Positions 1-5,360 of a stretch of 7,113 bases of DNA are shown here, one piece after another. Every line of letters starts with the position of its first letter. Position 1 is the stretch's first letter. This DNA comes from an uncultured Thermoanaerobacteraceae bacterium (GTDB lineage: Bacteria > Bacillota > DSM-12270 > Thermacetogeniales > Thermacetogeniaceae). Where the stretch lies: NCBI GenBank assembly GCA_937914965.1, contig CALGIY010000017.1, positions 1 through 7,113 of the forward strand, in the 5' to 3' direction. Both the position numbers and the translations under genes were made by a program. The notes under the pieces are model-generated. The model made no database searches. It saw nothing but the letters and a program-made list of their open reading frames with translations, and had not been told where the DNA came from.

Positions 1-29
1 TGGCTAGTGAGGGTAGACATTAAACACAT
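1..29 (-). CDS. Possible 5' end of a gene running off the left edge
   Basis: A strong Shine-Dalgarno-like stretch (AGGAGGCGAT, minus strand from position 37) precedes two in-frame ATG codons at 29 and 20, and the frame stays open to the window edge. The ATG at 29 is only 2 nt from AGGAGG; the ATG at 20 is 11 nt away, or about 8 nt from the end of the extended motif, so 20 may be the real start. Only 6 to 9 residues (MCLMSTLTS) are visible, too few to identify a product. In Bacillus sigH follows yacP, but nothing here resembles a recognisable SigH N-terminus. The call rests only on the ribosome binding site. Confidence 0.25.
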
Positions 30-104
30 CGCCTCCTGCAGAACAAATTTAGTATGATCCTTAGTGCTTATATTGGTGTATGTAAGCAAGGAAATGTGTT
101 TAAC

Positions 105-282
105 AAAAAACTCTTTTAATTATGTTGCGCGTTCGGCACTTAACCTGCTGTGTCTGCAAGCCGAGTAACAACACCTTTGTCCATTATCTTCAATGGATTG
201 GAGATACAAAAGTGGAGTTTCTCTGTTGAACAGGGATTTGCTGAAGGGATTGAAACAAGCTTTGGCTTGTCCGCAACACAAT
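105..282 (-). ncRNA. Structured small RNA, candidate 6S RNA (ssrS-like)
   Basis: Seen: a near-consensus promoter ends at 287, and its predicted start (about 280-282) is the first base of an 11-bp closing helix. ATTGTGTTGCG (282-272) pairs with CGCAACATAAT (129-119), one G-U pair included, followed by a T6 tract at 110-105. Inside, CACTTTTG (214-207) pairs with CAAAGGTG (179-172), capped by TCCATT/AATGGA (197-192 with 185-180) around a 6-nt loop. The 5' arm can form a local hairpin (ACAAGC 270-265 with GCTTGT 260-255) and the 3' arm another (CTTGC 160-156 with GCAGG 148-144). Known: 6S RNAs are about 160-200 nt rods with a closing stem, a large central bubble that may carry small hairpins, and an apical stem; they sequester SigA RNA polymerase. 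Inference: size, paired ends and own promoter fit 6S RNA. No convincing protein is encoded here. Alternatives are another structured RNA or a long leader of the gene at the left edge. The terminator is weak (AAAA-GAG-TTTT before the T-tract). Confidence 0.45.
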
Positions 283-286
283 GATT

Positions 287-315
287 ATTATATATAAGAC
301 CTTTTGTAAAGTCAA
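287..315 (-). promoter_or_regulatory. SigA-type promoter for the small RNA downstream of rae1
   Basis: On the minus strand TTGACT (315-310) and TATAAT (292-287) are separated by exactly 17 nt: a perfect -10 and a 5/6 match to the -35. The predicted start is about 280, just at the closing helix of the RNA described at 105-282. It lies about 80 nt beyond the rae1 stop, so it marks a new transcription unit. Confidence 0.7.
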
Positions 316-394
316 GCAACAGATTGTGGTTGTCGCATTTAATAAAATTATGGTAAAGACTTAACAATAATGTCTAATTCTATTAAATAACAAT

Positions 395-931
395 TTAGGA
401 ATCGGAAAACTTTTGGCGGCGCCACCTCTCGAAAACCTGTTTTGTGACGCCGGTTAGGTGATGATCCAACAGCACACGCTCGCATCTTCCACTAAGGTTC
501 CTCTTTTCGACTCTTTTCAGCTTTTCAATTTCCTGCAAGAGCTCTTGGGGGGTCACCCGGTATGCCCCATGAGCAGAGGTAATTCGCTGCTCCATCCAGT
601 CATAGGTAGTAACAAAAAGTGGAACTGTGTTTTTACCCCCGGAGTCCAAGTGATGCTGCACTGCATATCGTTCAATCCAGTTGTCGGCAGTTTCCCCTTC
701 TTTGGTATAAACCACATCGACCCCCAGGCAATTTTCTCGGTGCTCCATTCCCCCTTGAACGAATTGGGCATCAAAAACCACAATCACCTGGATACCGCAG
801 AGTGCTTGAAATTCCGTTAGAATGGCAATCAACTGGTCACGAGCATGAGCAAGGTCTTTTTCTTTAAGATCTGCCAGTTCAGGCCAGCTGTTGATCACAT
901 TATACCCGTCTACCAGCAGGATGCCATCCAA
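395..931 (-). CDS. rae1: NYN/PIN-like endoribonuclease, YacP/Rae1 family
   Basis: This 178-residue protein matches the YacP family (Bacillus subtilis member about 170 aa). Rae1 is known there as an endoribonuclease that enters the ribosomal A site and cuts mRNA in a translation-dependent way. Visible marks are the N-terminal nuclease signature VDGYNVI (residues 7-13, acidic D8), VVFDA (D54), TKEGETAD (76-83) and TTYD (D111), giving the clustered acidic residues of a PIN/NYN fold. The charged C-terminus ends with a VFERWRR element like the FEKWRR of B. subtilis YacP. Start choice: the frame is open back to an ATG at 991, but that would add 20 residues inside rlmB; TTG at 931 gives the family N-terminus (MDGILLVDGYN) and has GGGGAGG with 8 nt spacing. 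The gap to the rlmB stop is 4 nt, so translation is probably coupled. It is the last gene of the operon and no clear terminator follows. Confidence 0.9.
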   Translation of the reverse strand: MDGILLVDGYNVINSWPELADLKEKDLAHARDQLIAILTEFQALCGIQVIVVFDAQFVQGGMEHRENCLGVDVVYTKEGETADNWIERYAVQHHLDSGGKNTVPLFVTTYDWMEQRITSAHGAYRVTPQELLQEIEKLKRVEKRNLSGRCERVLLDHHLTGVTKQVFERWRRQKFSDS

Positions 932-935
932 AACC

Positions 936-1685
936 TCATCCTCCCCGCCTCTTTTGACTAGATAGTCTTTGGCGCAGGATATCAAATACAAGGACCGAAC
1001 CCGCAGACGCAGCGTTAAGTGACCCTATCTGCCCCTGCATTGGAATACGCACAAGGTAGTCGCAAGTCTTGGTCAAATGCCCCAAGCCTTTCCCTTCCCC
1101 ACCAACCACCAGGGCAAGAGGCCCAGTTAAATCAGCCTCATAGTAAGGCATCTCTCCGGTCATGTCAGCACCTGCCACCCAGACACCCTCTTTTTTCAAG
1201 CCTTTCAAGGTTTGAGCCAGGTTCCCGACCCTGCTGACAGGCAGGTATTCCAAAGCCCCGGCAGATGCCTTGGCTACAGTCCCGGTCAGAGGCACCGCCC
1301 TGTGCTTGGGAATGATTAACCCGTGTACCCCAGCAGCTTCGGCGCTGCGGATCATTCCGCCCACATTCTGGGGGTCCTCCCACCCGGCAAGAACAACAAT
1401 AAAGGGATCCTCACCCCGGGCCACCGCCCGCTGCAGGATATTCTCCACAGAGACATACTGCTTTGGGCTGAGGGCTGCGGCAACACCCTGGTGATTGGCC
1501 CCACCGGTCAACCGGTCGAGGACATCACGCGGCACAAACTGCACAGGAATGCGTTTTTCCTGTGCCCGGGAGACAATCTCAGTCACACTGCCGCGGCTGC
1601 CCCGGGCAATGATGATTTTGTTACAGGGGCGCCCCGCGCGCAGGGCTTCCATCACTGGATTACGTCCCCAAATCGTCTCATCCAT
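936..1685 (-). CDS. rlmB: 23S rRNA (guanosine-2'-O-)-methyltransferase, RlmB/TrmH (SPOUT) family
   Basis: The 249-residue protein is a SpoU/TrmH-type methyltransferase, which transfers a methyl group from S-adenosylmethionine to a ribose 2'-OH; RlmB modifies G2251 of 23S rRNA near the peptidyl-transferase centre. Residues 1-80 form the substrate-binding domain (GRNPVMEAL at 7-15, NHQGVAA at 64-70). The catalytic SPOUT knot follows: motif 1 DPQNVGGMIRSAEAAG (104-119, with N107, R113 and E116), motif 2 GGEGKGL (195-201) and motif 3 IPMQGQIGSLNAASAG (214-229). The length is normal for the family. The start ATG overlaps the thyX stop (TAATG), with GGGAGG 10 nt upstream inside thyX, which suggests coupled translation. 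B. subtilis carries the orthologue yacO in the same position before yacP. Which rRNA nucleotide is modified here is inferred from homology. Confidence 0.95.
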   Translation of the reverse strand: MDETIWGRNPVMEALRAGRPCNKIIIARGSRGSVTEIVSRAQEKRIPVQFVPRDVLDRLTGGANHQGVAAALSPKQYVSVENILQRAVARGEDPFIVVLAGWEDPQNVGGMIRSAEAAGVHGLIIPKHRAVPLTGTVAKASAGALEYLPVSRVGNLAQTLKGLKKEGVWVAGADMTGEMPYYEADLTGPLALVVGGEGKGLGHLTKTCDYLVRIPMQGQIGSLNAASAGSVLVFDILRQRLSSQKRRGG

Positions 1686-2371
1686 TACCTGTTTACCTCC
1701 CGACTGCGCACCTCCTGCGCCCTACCGCAGGAAAATTTACCCTCCCAGCAGATTCCCTCAGTTTCACAAGATGGGCCTGCCAGAACAAAAAGAGAAGGAG
1801 CCACCTTGCACACTTCCTCCCGCATCTTTAGAGCCAGATTCCGGATCTCCCACTGGGCACGCCGGCAGCAACGCAACCGGAAAAAGTTATAAAGGGAGCG
1901 GGCATTCATAGTACAGACAAGTTTAGTTTCTACAGCATTGGGGAGAAGGTAGCGGGCATCTTCCCGAGGAACCACCCCTACCAGCCTCCGGTATGCGTCC
2001 TGCAGGTCCTCCATAACCTGGCGAAAAAGAGCTGAAGCCTCTGGATCAGCTTCAACAGAAGGCGGCGTGATGTAGGAAAAATTATTTTCACCTACATAAC
2101 GCTGTGACTTCTGTGAGTATGAGGCGATCCGGTGCCTCACCAGCTGGTGAGAAAGTGAACGGCTCACTCCTTCAATAGCAAAAGTAAAACTGGCGTGTTC
2201 CGCCGGGGAAAAATGTCCCATGGAAATCAGTCTCTCGATCAGGGAACTAACTTCTTCCCTGCTCAGGTCCTGTTTTAAATCAGAAGCACCCCGGGACGAG
2301 TAACAAATCCGCGCTGCCGCAGCAACCGCAGCCTCTGGGTCCGGGGTATAAGCAATCAATTCAACTTTCAT
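1685..2371 (-). CDS. thyX: Flavin-dependent thymidylate synthase ThyX
   Basis: ThyX makes dTMP from dUMP using FAD, NADPH and methylene-tetrahydrofolate, unlike the FAD-independent ThyA. The protein is 228 aa. The diagnostic RHR-x7-S motif is at residues 79-89 (RHRIASYSQKS), followed by QRY. Other conserved blocks are FSPAEHASFTFAIEGVSRSLSHQLVRH just before the motif, the PREDARYLLPNA region (135-146), and NARSLYNFFRLRCCRRAQWEIR (156-177), part of the flavin and substrate pocket. The C-terminal tail contains cysteines 202, 208 and 215 in the pattern GPSC...ICWEGKFSCG, which I associate with clostridial ThyX. The start ATG has AGAGGG 7 nt upstream. The gene follows cysS after a 61-nt AT-rich spacer and overlaps rlmB by 1 nt. 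Its folate product (tetrahydrofolate) and need for dUMP are unrelated to cysteine, so its place in the operon is noteworthy. Confidence 0.96.
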   Translation of the reverse strand: MKVELIAYTPDPEAAVAAAARICYSSRGASDLKQDLSREEVSSLIERLISMGHFSPAEHASFTFAIEGVSRSLSHQLVRHRIASYSQKSQRYVGENNFSYITPPSVEADPEASALFRQVMEDLQDAYRRLVGVVPREDARYLLPNAVETKLVCTMNARSLYNFFRLRCCRRAQWEIRNLALKMREEVCKVAPSLFVLAGPSCETEGICWEGKFSCGRAQEVRSREVNR

Positions 2372-2432
2372 ACTGTTACCCTCTTTTATTATAATTATCT
2401 GATTATCTTATCTAACTTATTCTACCCTAGAA

Positions 2433-3956
2433 TCACACCAGCCGCCAGCGGGTACCACGGGGAGTATCCTCCAGGATAACCCCTTCCTGTTTCAGGGCAT
2501 CCCGTAGTTTATCTGAAAGTTGGTAATTCTTCCTGACCCTCGCCTCCTGGCGCGCCATAATCAGGAGCTCCAGCATCTGCTGGGGATCAACTGGAAGTTG
2601 ATCCGGCAGTAGGTCTTCTGCCTCGTCTTTCAAGGATGCGGCGACATCATGAAAAATCTTTTTGTATTCTTGCCCTAATTCTCGTTTTTCCCCAGGGAGC
2701 AGCCCCAGGATACCCATCAGCCTTTGATAGTACGAGCGCAGCTCCACCAATACATGGAGCGCCCCTGGTGTGGGAGTAAACTCATTGTCGTTGATAAAGC
2801 CGTTAATCTCCCTCCCCATGTTATAAAGGGCTGCTAAGGCCAAAGCAGTGTTGAAGTCATCATCCATTGCATTTTCGAATTCTGTCACATAAGAAACTAC
2901 CCGGTCACGGAAAGCAGCTGTCTTCTGGGAAAGTCCTTCCTCAGCAATTCCCTGCGAATCAGCGGTAATATCAGCCAGCAGTTCCAGGGTATTGCTCAAC
3001 CGAATATAGCTTTTCCGGGCAGACTTTAGGCTGCCTTGGTTGAAATCCAAGGGACTGCTGTAATGAGTCGACAGCAGGAAAAAGCGCAGGATCTCTGGGG
3101 GCCATTCCTGCAGCAGATCCCTTACAATAAAGAAGTTTCCCAGAGATTTAGACATCTTCTCCTGATCCACCATTACAAACCCGTTGTGGATCCAGTAGCG
3201 TGCAAAAGGAGCACATCCTGAATAGGCCTCGGCCTGGGCGATTTCATTTTCATGGTGGGGAAAGATCAGGTCACTCCCACCACCATGTATGTCAAAACCA
3301 AAACCCAGGTACTTGATGGACATCACTGAGCACTCCAGGTGCCAACCAGGTCGCCCTGGGCCCCATGGACTCTCCCAGGACGGCTCTCCTGGTTTTGCTG
3401 CTTTCCAGAGCACAAAATCCAGGGGGTCGCGCTTGCGCTCATCCACATTCACCCGCGCACCAGCCTGCATCTCCTCCAAGGTGCGCCCGGACAGCTTTCC
3501 GTAATCTTTGAAATCCCGAACAGAGAAATAAACATCCCCACCCGCCTCATAGGCTGTTCCTTGGTCATAGAGCACTTTGACCATCTGGATCATATCCGGG
3601 ATGTGCTTGCTGGCCCGGGGGTGAACATCTGCCCTCATGACCCTTAAGGCATCTGCATCGCGGAAGTATTCTCCGATATACTTTTCTGCTAGCTCAAGGG
3701 GATCTGTGTTCTCCTCCCGAGCACGATTGATGATCTTATCATCGATATCGGTGAAGTTCTGGACATAAGTAACCTGATATCCCTTGTACTGAAGATATCT
3801 CCTGATCGTATCAAAAACCACCAGTGCCCGGGCGTTTCCCAGGTGAATGAAATTGTAGGTAGTAGGGCCGCAGACATACATCTTTACCTGCTGCGGCACA
3901 CTCGGAACCAGTTCCTCTTTTTGTTTAGACAACGTATTATAGACTTTTATGGCCAT
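2433..3956 (-). CDS. cysS: Cysteinyl-tRNA synthetase
   Basis: This class I aminoacyl-tRNA synthetase charges tRNA-Cys with cysteine in the cytoplasm. From the chosen start it has 507 residues, somewhat longer than the 460-480 usual for the family; the excess appears to lie in the C-terminal helical region (about 330-460). The Rossmann fold carries the HIGH-class motif as HLGN (38-41) and the KMSKS loop at 267-271. Zinc ligands are intact: C29 (VCGPT), C209 (HLECS), H234 and E238 (PHHENE). The C-terminal anticodon-binding part ends with the typical SDKLRD and [11 protein letters not shown] elements (481-504). Start: ATG at 3956 has GGAGGG 8 nt upstream; an in-frame TTG at 3980 adds eight unconserved residues and is rejected. 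The start lies within the end of cysE (20-nt overlap), and control is by the T-box upstream of cysE. Confidence 0.97.
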   Translation of the reverse strand: MAIKVYNTLSKQKEELVPSVPQQVKMYVCGPTTYNFIHLGNARALVVFDTIRRYLQYKGYQVTYVQNFTDIDDKIINRAREENTDPLELAEKYIGEYFRDADALRVMRADVHPRASKHIPDMIQMVKVLYDQGTAYEAGGDVYFSVRDFKDYGKLSGRTLEEMQAGARVNVDERKRDPLDFVLWKAAKPGEPSWESPWGPGRPGWHLECSVMSIKYLGFGFDIHGGGSDLIFPHHENEIAQAEAYSGCAPFARYWIHNGFVMVDQEKMSKSLGNFFIVRDLLQEWPPEILRFFLLSTHYSSPLDFNQGSLKSARKSYIRLSNTLELLADITADSQGIAEEGLSQKTAAFRDRVVSYVTEFENAMDDDFNTALALAALYNMGREINGFINDNEFTPTPGALHVLVELRSYYQRLMGILGLLPGEKRELGQEYKKIFHDVAASLKDEAEDLLPDQLPVDPQQMLELLIMARQEARVRKNYQLSDKLRDALKQEGVILEDTPRGTRWRLV

Positions 3957-4620
3957 AAGGCTTTCCCTCCAATTCCGCAAGTTGTTTTTCCAACTGCAAG
4001 ATTCTATCCTGCAGGGTCACCATCATCTCACCAACGGGATCCGGCAGGAGATTGTGCCTCAGATCAATCTTATCCATATCTAGTTCCTTCACCCGGCGGC
4101 CATCTCGCTTGACTACCTTCCCCGGGACCCCTACAACTGTGCAGTTATCGGGTACATCCATAAGCACCACCGAACCAGCTCCGATCTTAACATTATCCCC
4201 TATCTCAAGTGACCCCAGCACCTTGGCTCCGGTGCTGACCACTACATTACTGCCTACAGTAGGGTGACGCTTTCCCTTTTCTTTGCCGGTACCTCCCAGG
4301 GTCACCCCCTGATAGATGGTCACATTATCACCGATCTCTGCGGTCTCCCCGATGACCACCCCCATGCCATGGTCGATAAATAACCCTTCACCGATCTGGG
4401 CTCCCGGGTGGATCTCAATCCCTGTAAAAAACCTGTTCAACTGAGAGATCATCCTGGGGATTAAAACCATTCCTCGCTGGTAGAACCAGTGAGCGCATCT
4501 ATGCCAGAGGATAGCATGGAAACCGGGGTAACAGCAGATAACCTCCACCATACTTTTTGCTGCGGGATCCCGCTCAAAAACAACCTGAAGATCGCGCTTG
4601 ATTCTCCGGAACAAACCCAT
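3937..4620 (-). CDS. cysE: Serine O-acetyltransferase
   Basis: CysE acetylates L-serine with acetyl-CoA to O-acetylserine, the carbon skeleton for cysteine synthesis. The 227-residue protein resembles the short Firmicutes type (B. subtilis about 217 aa) and lacks the long N-terminal extension of enterobacterial CysE. An alpha-helical N-terminal part (1-65) is followed by the left-handed beta-helix of hexapeptide repeats (about 68-170). Active-site residues corresponding to E. coli D157, H158, E166 and H193 are D83, H84 (FIDHGMG), E92 (IGETA) and H119 (KRHP), with the same spacing. The [11 protein letters not shown] loop is also intact. A C-terminal charged helix (about 195-219) ends the protein. 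Start: two ATGs exist; that at 4620 has AGGAGG with 8 nt spacing, whereas that at 4626 leaves only 2 nt. First gene of the operon, 3' end overlapping cysS by 20 nt. Confidence 0.96.
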   Translation of the reverse strand: MGLFRRIKRDLQVVFERDPAAKSMVEVICCYPGFHAILWHRCAHWFYQRGMVLIPRMISQLNRFFTGIEIHPGAQIGEGLFIDHGMGVVIGETAEIGDNVTIYQGVTLGGTGKEKGKRHPTVGSNVVVSTGAKVLGSLEIGDNVKIGAGSVVLMDVPDNCTVVGVPGKVVKRDGRRVKELDMDKIDLRHNLLPDPVGEMMVTLQDRILQLEKQLAELEGKPYGHKSL

Positions 4621-4650
4621 CCTCATCCCCTCCTCTTAATCGATTGAAAT

Positions 4651-4686
4651 AAAAAAATCCTTTCGACTTCAGAGACGAAAGGATTT
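4651..4686 (-). terminator. Regulated intrinsic terminator of the T-box
   Basis: A perfect 11-bp stem, AAATCCTTTCG (4686-4676) with CGAAAGGATTT (4665-4655), and a 10-nt loop is followed by a T-run (4657-4651). Its 5' arm and loop contain the CGT and CTCTG segments needed by the antiterminator, so the two structures are mutually exclusive. The cysE ribosome binding site lies about 20 nt beyond it. Confidence 0.93.
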
Positions 4687-4898
4687 CTCCCGTGGTTCCA
4701 CTCTGCTTCAGGTTATCAAATACCCCTCAGCTTGGCTCTAACGGTCACCACCGTTGGCGCCTACTTTCTTTCGGCACCACAACTCCCGAGTGCACTTTCA
4801 GTACCGCTCTACCAGAACCGCTCTCAGCCGGTGACGGTCCCTCTCTTTTGGTTTTGCCTGTACCTACTCTTCTCGATCATTGTCTTTGCTTATATGTT
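4651..4898 (-). promoter_or_regulatory. Cysteine-specific T-box leader (tRNA-Cys sensor) of cysE-cysS
   Basis: Complete T-box architecture can be read. The Stem I base pairs CGAG (4875-4872) with CTCG (4790-4787), continuing outward through tandem A-G/G-A mismatches (4877-4878 with 4785-4784), the kink-turn or GA motif of T-boxes, into CAA/TTG pairs. The specifier loop has AGTA (4869-4866) opposite GAAA (4799-4796), followed by the specifier codon TGC (4794-4792) and a purine: a cysteine codon, read by the GCA anticodon. Stem II pairs GGTGCC (4778-4773) with GGCGCC (4761-4756); Stem III is AACGGT/ACCGTT (4755-4740). The antiterminator forms CAGAG/CTCTG (4705-4701 with 4674-4670) around the bulge TGGAACC (4700-4694) and ACG/CGT. 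The fourth bulge base is A, complementary to the U73 discriminator of tRNA-Cys. Uncharged tRNA-Cys should stabilise the antiterminator and switch on cysE-cysS. Confidence 0.95.
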
Positions 4899-4903
4899 GT
4901 TAC

Positions 4904-4932
4904 ATTATATAAAACAGCTCAGTAGGTGTCAA
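4904..4932 (-). promoter_or_regulatory. Consensus SigA promoter of the cysE operon
   Basis: TTGACA (4932-4927) and TATAAT (4909-4904) with a 17-nt spacer: both hexamers match consensus exactly at ideal spacing. The predicted start near 4898-4897 gives a leader of about 275 nt to cysE containing the whole T-box. Such a strong promoter fits control by attenuation rather than by initiation. Confidence 0.93.
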
Positions 4933-4994
4933 GGAAATTATGCAGTTGCAGCTGCCCAAAAACCCCTCGTACATCAATTCCCTTCCCTACTGCT

Positions 4995-5192
4995 TTAAAA
5001 ATATGGATATATGTAGATGATAATTGTAATAACAAATGCAGCCGAAACAAAATTTCTCCACAGTTTATATTCCTTATCCAGAGCAGCAGCCTCCTCAGAA
5101 GTAGGTTGTTCATAAATTATTTCTGGAGAACCTTCCGCATCAAGGGCAGTCAAGCCTCCGGGAATGAGTACAGGAGCACGATATAGCCTCAC
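4995..5192 (-). CDS. Small putative membrane protein, doubtful
   Basis: A 65-codon frame with GTG start could encode a protein with a soluble, acidic N-terminal part (residues 1-45, with a charged helix-like EEAAALDKEYKLW stretch) and one C-terminal hydrophobic segment (about 48-65, rich in I, V, Y and F) that could anchor it in the membrane. I do not recognise the family. Against it: no ribosome binding site precedes the GTG, there is no better in-frame start, and a TAG lies two codons upstream. In favour: the composition of soluble acidic helix followed by a clean hydrophobic tail is more protein-like than chance. It may be a short real gene, or the 3' remnant of a longer broken gene, located just upstream of the cysE promoter. 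Confidence 0.3.
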   Translation of the reverse strand: MRLYRAPVLIPGGLTALDAEGSPEIIYEQPTSEEAAALDKEYKLWRNFVSAAFVITIIIYIYPYF

Positions 5193-5360
5193 TGCTGGCT
5201 ACAGACATCAAAGAGATGACAAAGTTCCAACCCGCTAACAGACCTGCCTAAACCTCTTTTGGCAAAATTATAGATCCCACCGCCAGGGCCAAGGGTCTTT
5301 TAACCGACATCGATACAGAAGATTCTGTTTATGTCATCCCTTTTTTCGACCGGTTCGACA
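5193..5360. other. Gene-poor stretch between the small ORF and the propeller gene
   Basis: No complete gene can be supported here. Short open frames exist on both strands (plus strand 5252-5383, starting with TSFGKIIDPTARAKG; minus strand frame ending at a TGA near 5190) but neither has a start codon with ribosome binding site. The plus frame reads like a protein fragment, without a family I can name. Together with the weak neighbouring ORF this may be decayed coding sequence. A hairpin lies at 5306-5335. Confidence 0.4.
5306..5346 (+). repeat. Two-step inverted repeat followed on the plus strand by a T6 run
   Basis: GACAT (5306-5310) pairs with ATGTC (5331-5335), and inside it ACAGAA (5315-5320) mirrors TTCTGT (5323-5328). 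On the plus strand ATCCC and then TTTTTT (5341-5346) follow, so it could act as a weak plus-strand terminator; there is no plus-strand gene to serve. In the minus direction it lies just downstream of the propeller gene stop but lacks a T-run, so it could only protect a transcript end. The 5-nt gap between stem and T-run weakens the terminator reading. Confidence 0.4.

Noticed and set aside
140..367. 75-codon minus-strand frame after rae1
   Set aside because: It has a TTG start without a ribosome binding site and contains a near-perfect promoter and the self-pairing RNA region, so it is better explained as non-coding.
1323..1892. Long plus-strand frames opposite rlmB and thyX
   Set aside because: They are antisense to well-recognised genes, lack start signals, and have biased proline/arginine-rich composition.
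2384..2395. TATAAT-like sequence before thyX as an internal promoter
   Set aside because: There is no acceptable -35, and the start site would fall at or beside the ribosome binding site, leaving almost no leader.
3957..3980. Upstream TTG start for cysS
   Set aside because: It adds eight residues not typical of the family and the ribosome binding site GGAGGG lies inside that extension, directly serving the ATG at 3956.
4621..4626. First ATG of cysE
   Set aside because: Only 2 nt separate it from AGGAGG; the second ATG has 8 nt and gives the family N-terminus.
4692..4998. Plus-strand frames across the T-box region
   Set aside because: They are antisense to a fully explained T-box and promoter, and have no ribosome binding site.
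4919..5113. 64-codon minus-strand frame overlapping the cysE promoter
   Set aside because: It overlaps the better candidate frame at 4995-5192, runs through the -35 region, and has no start signal.
5345..5360. TTCGACCGGTTCGA-like element as a LexA/DinR box or terminator
   Set aside because: The spacing and half-sites do not match the CGAAC-N4-GTTCG pattern, and no T-run follows in the minus direction.
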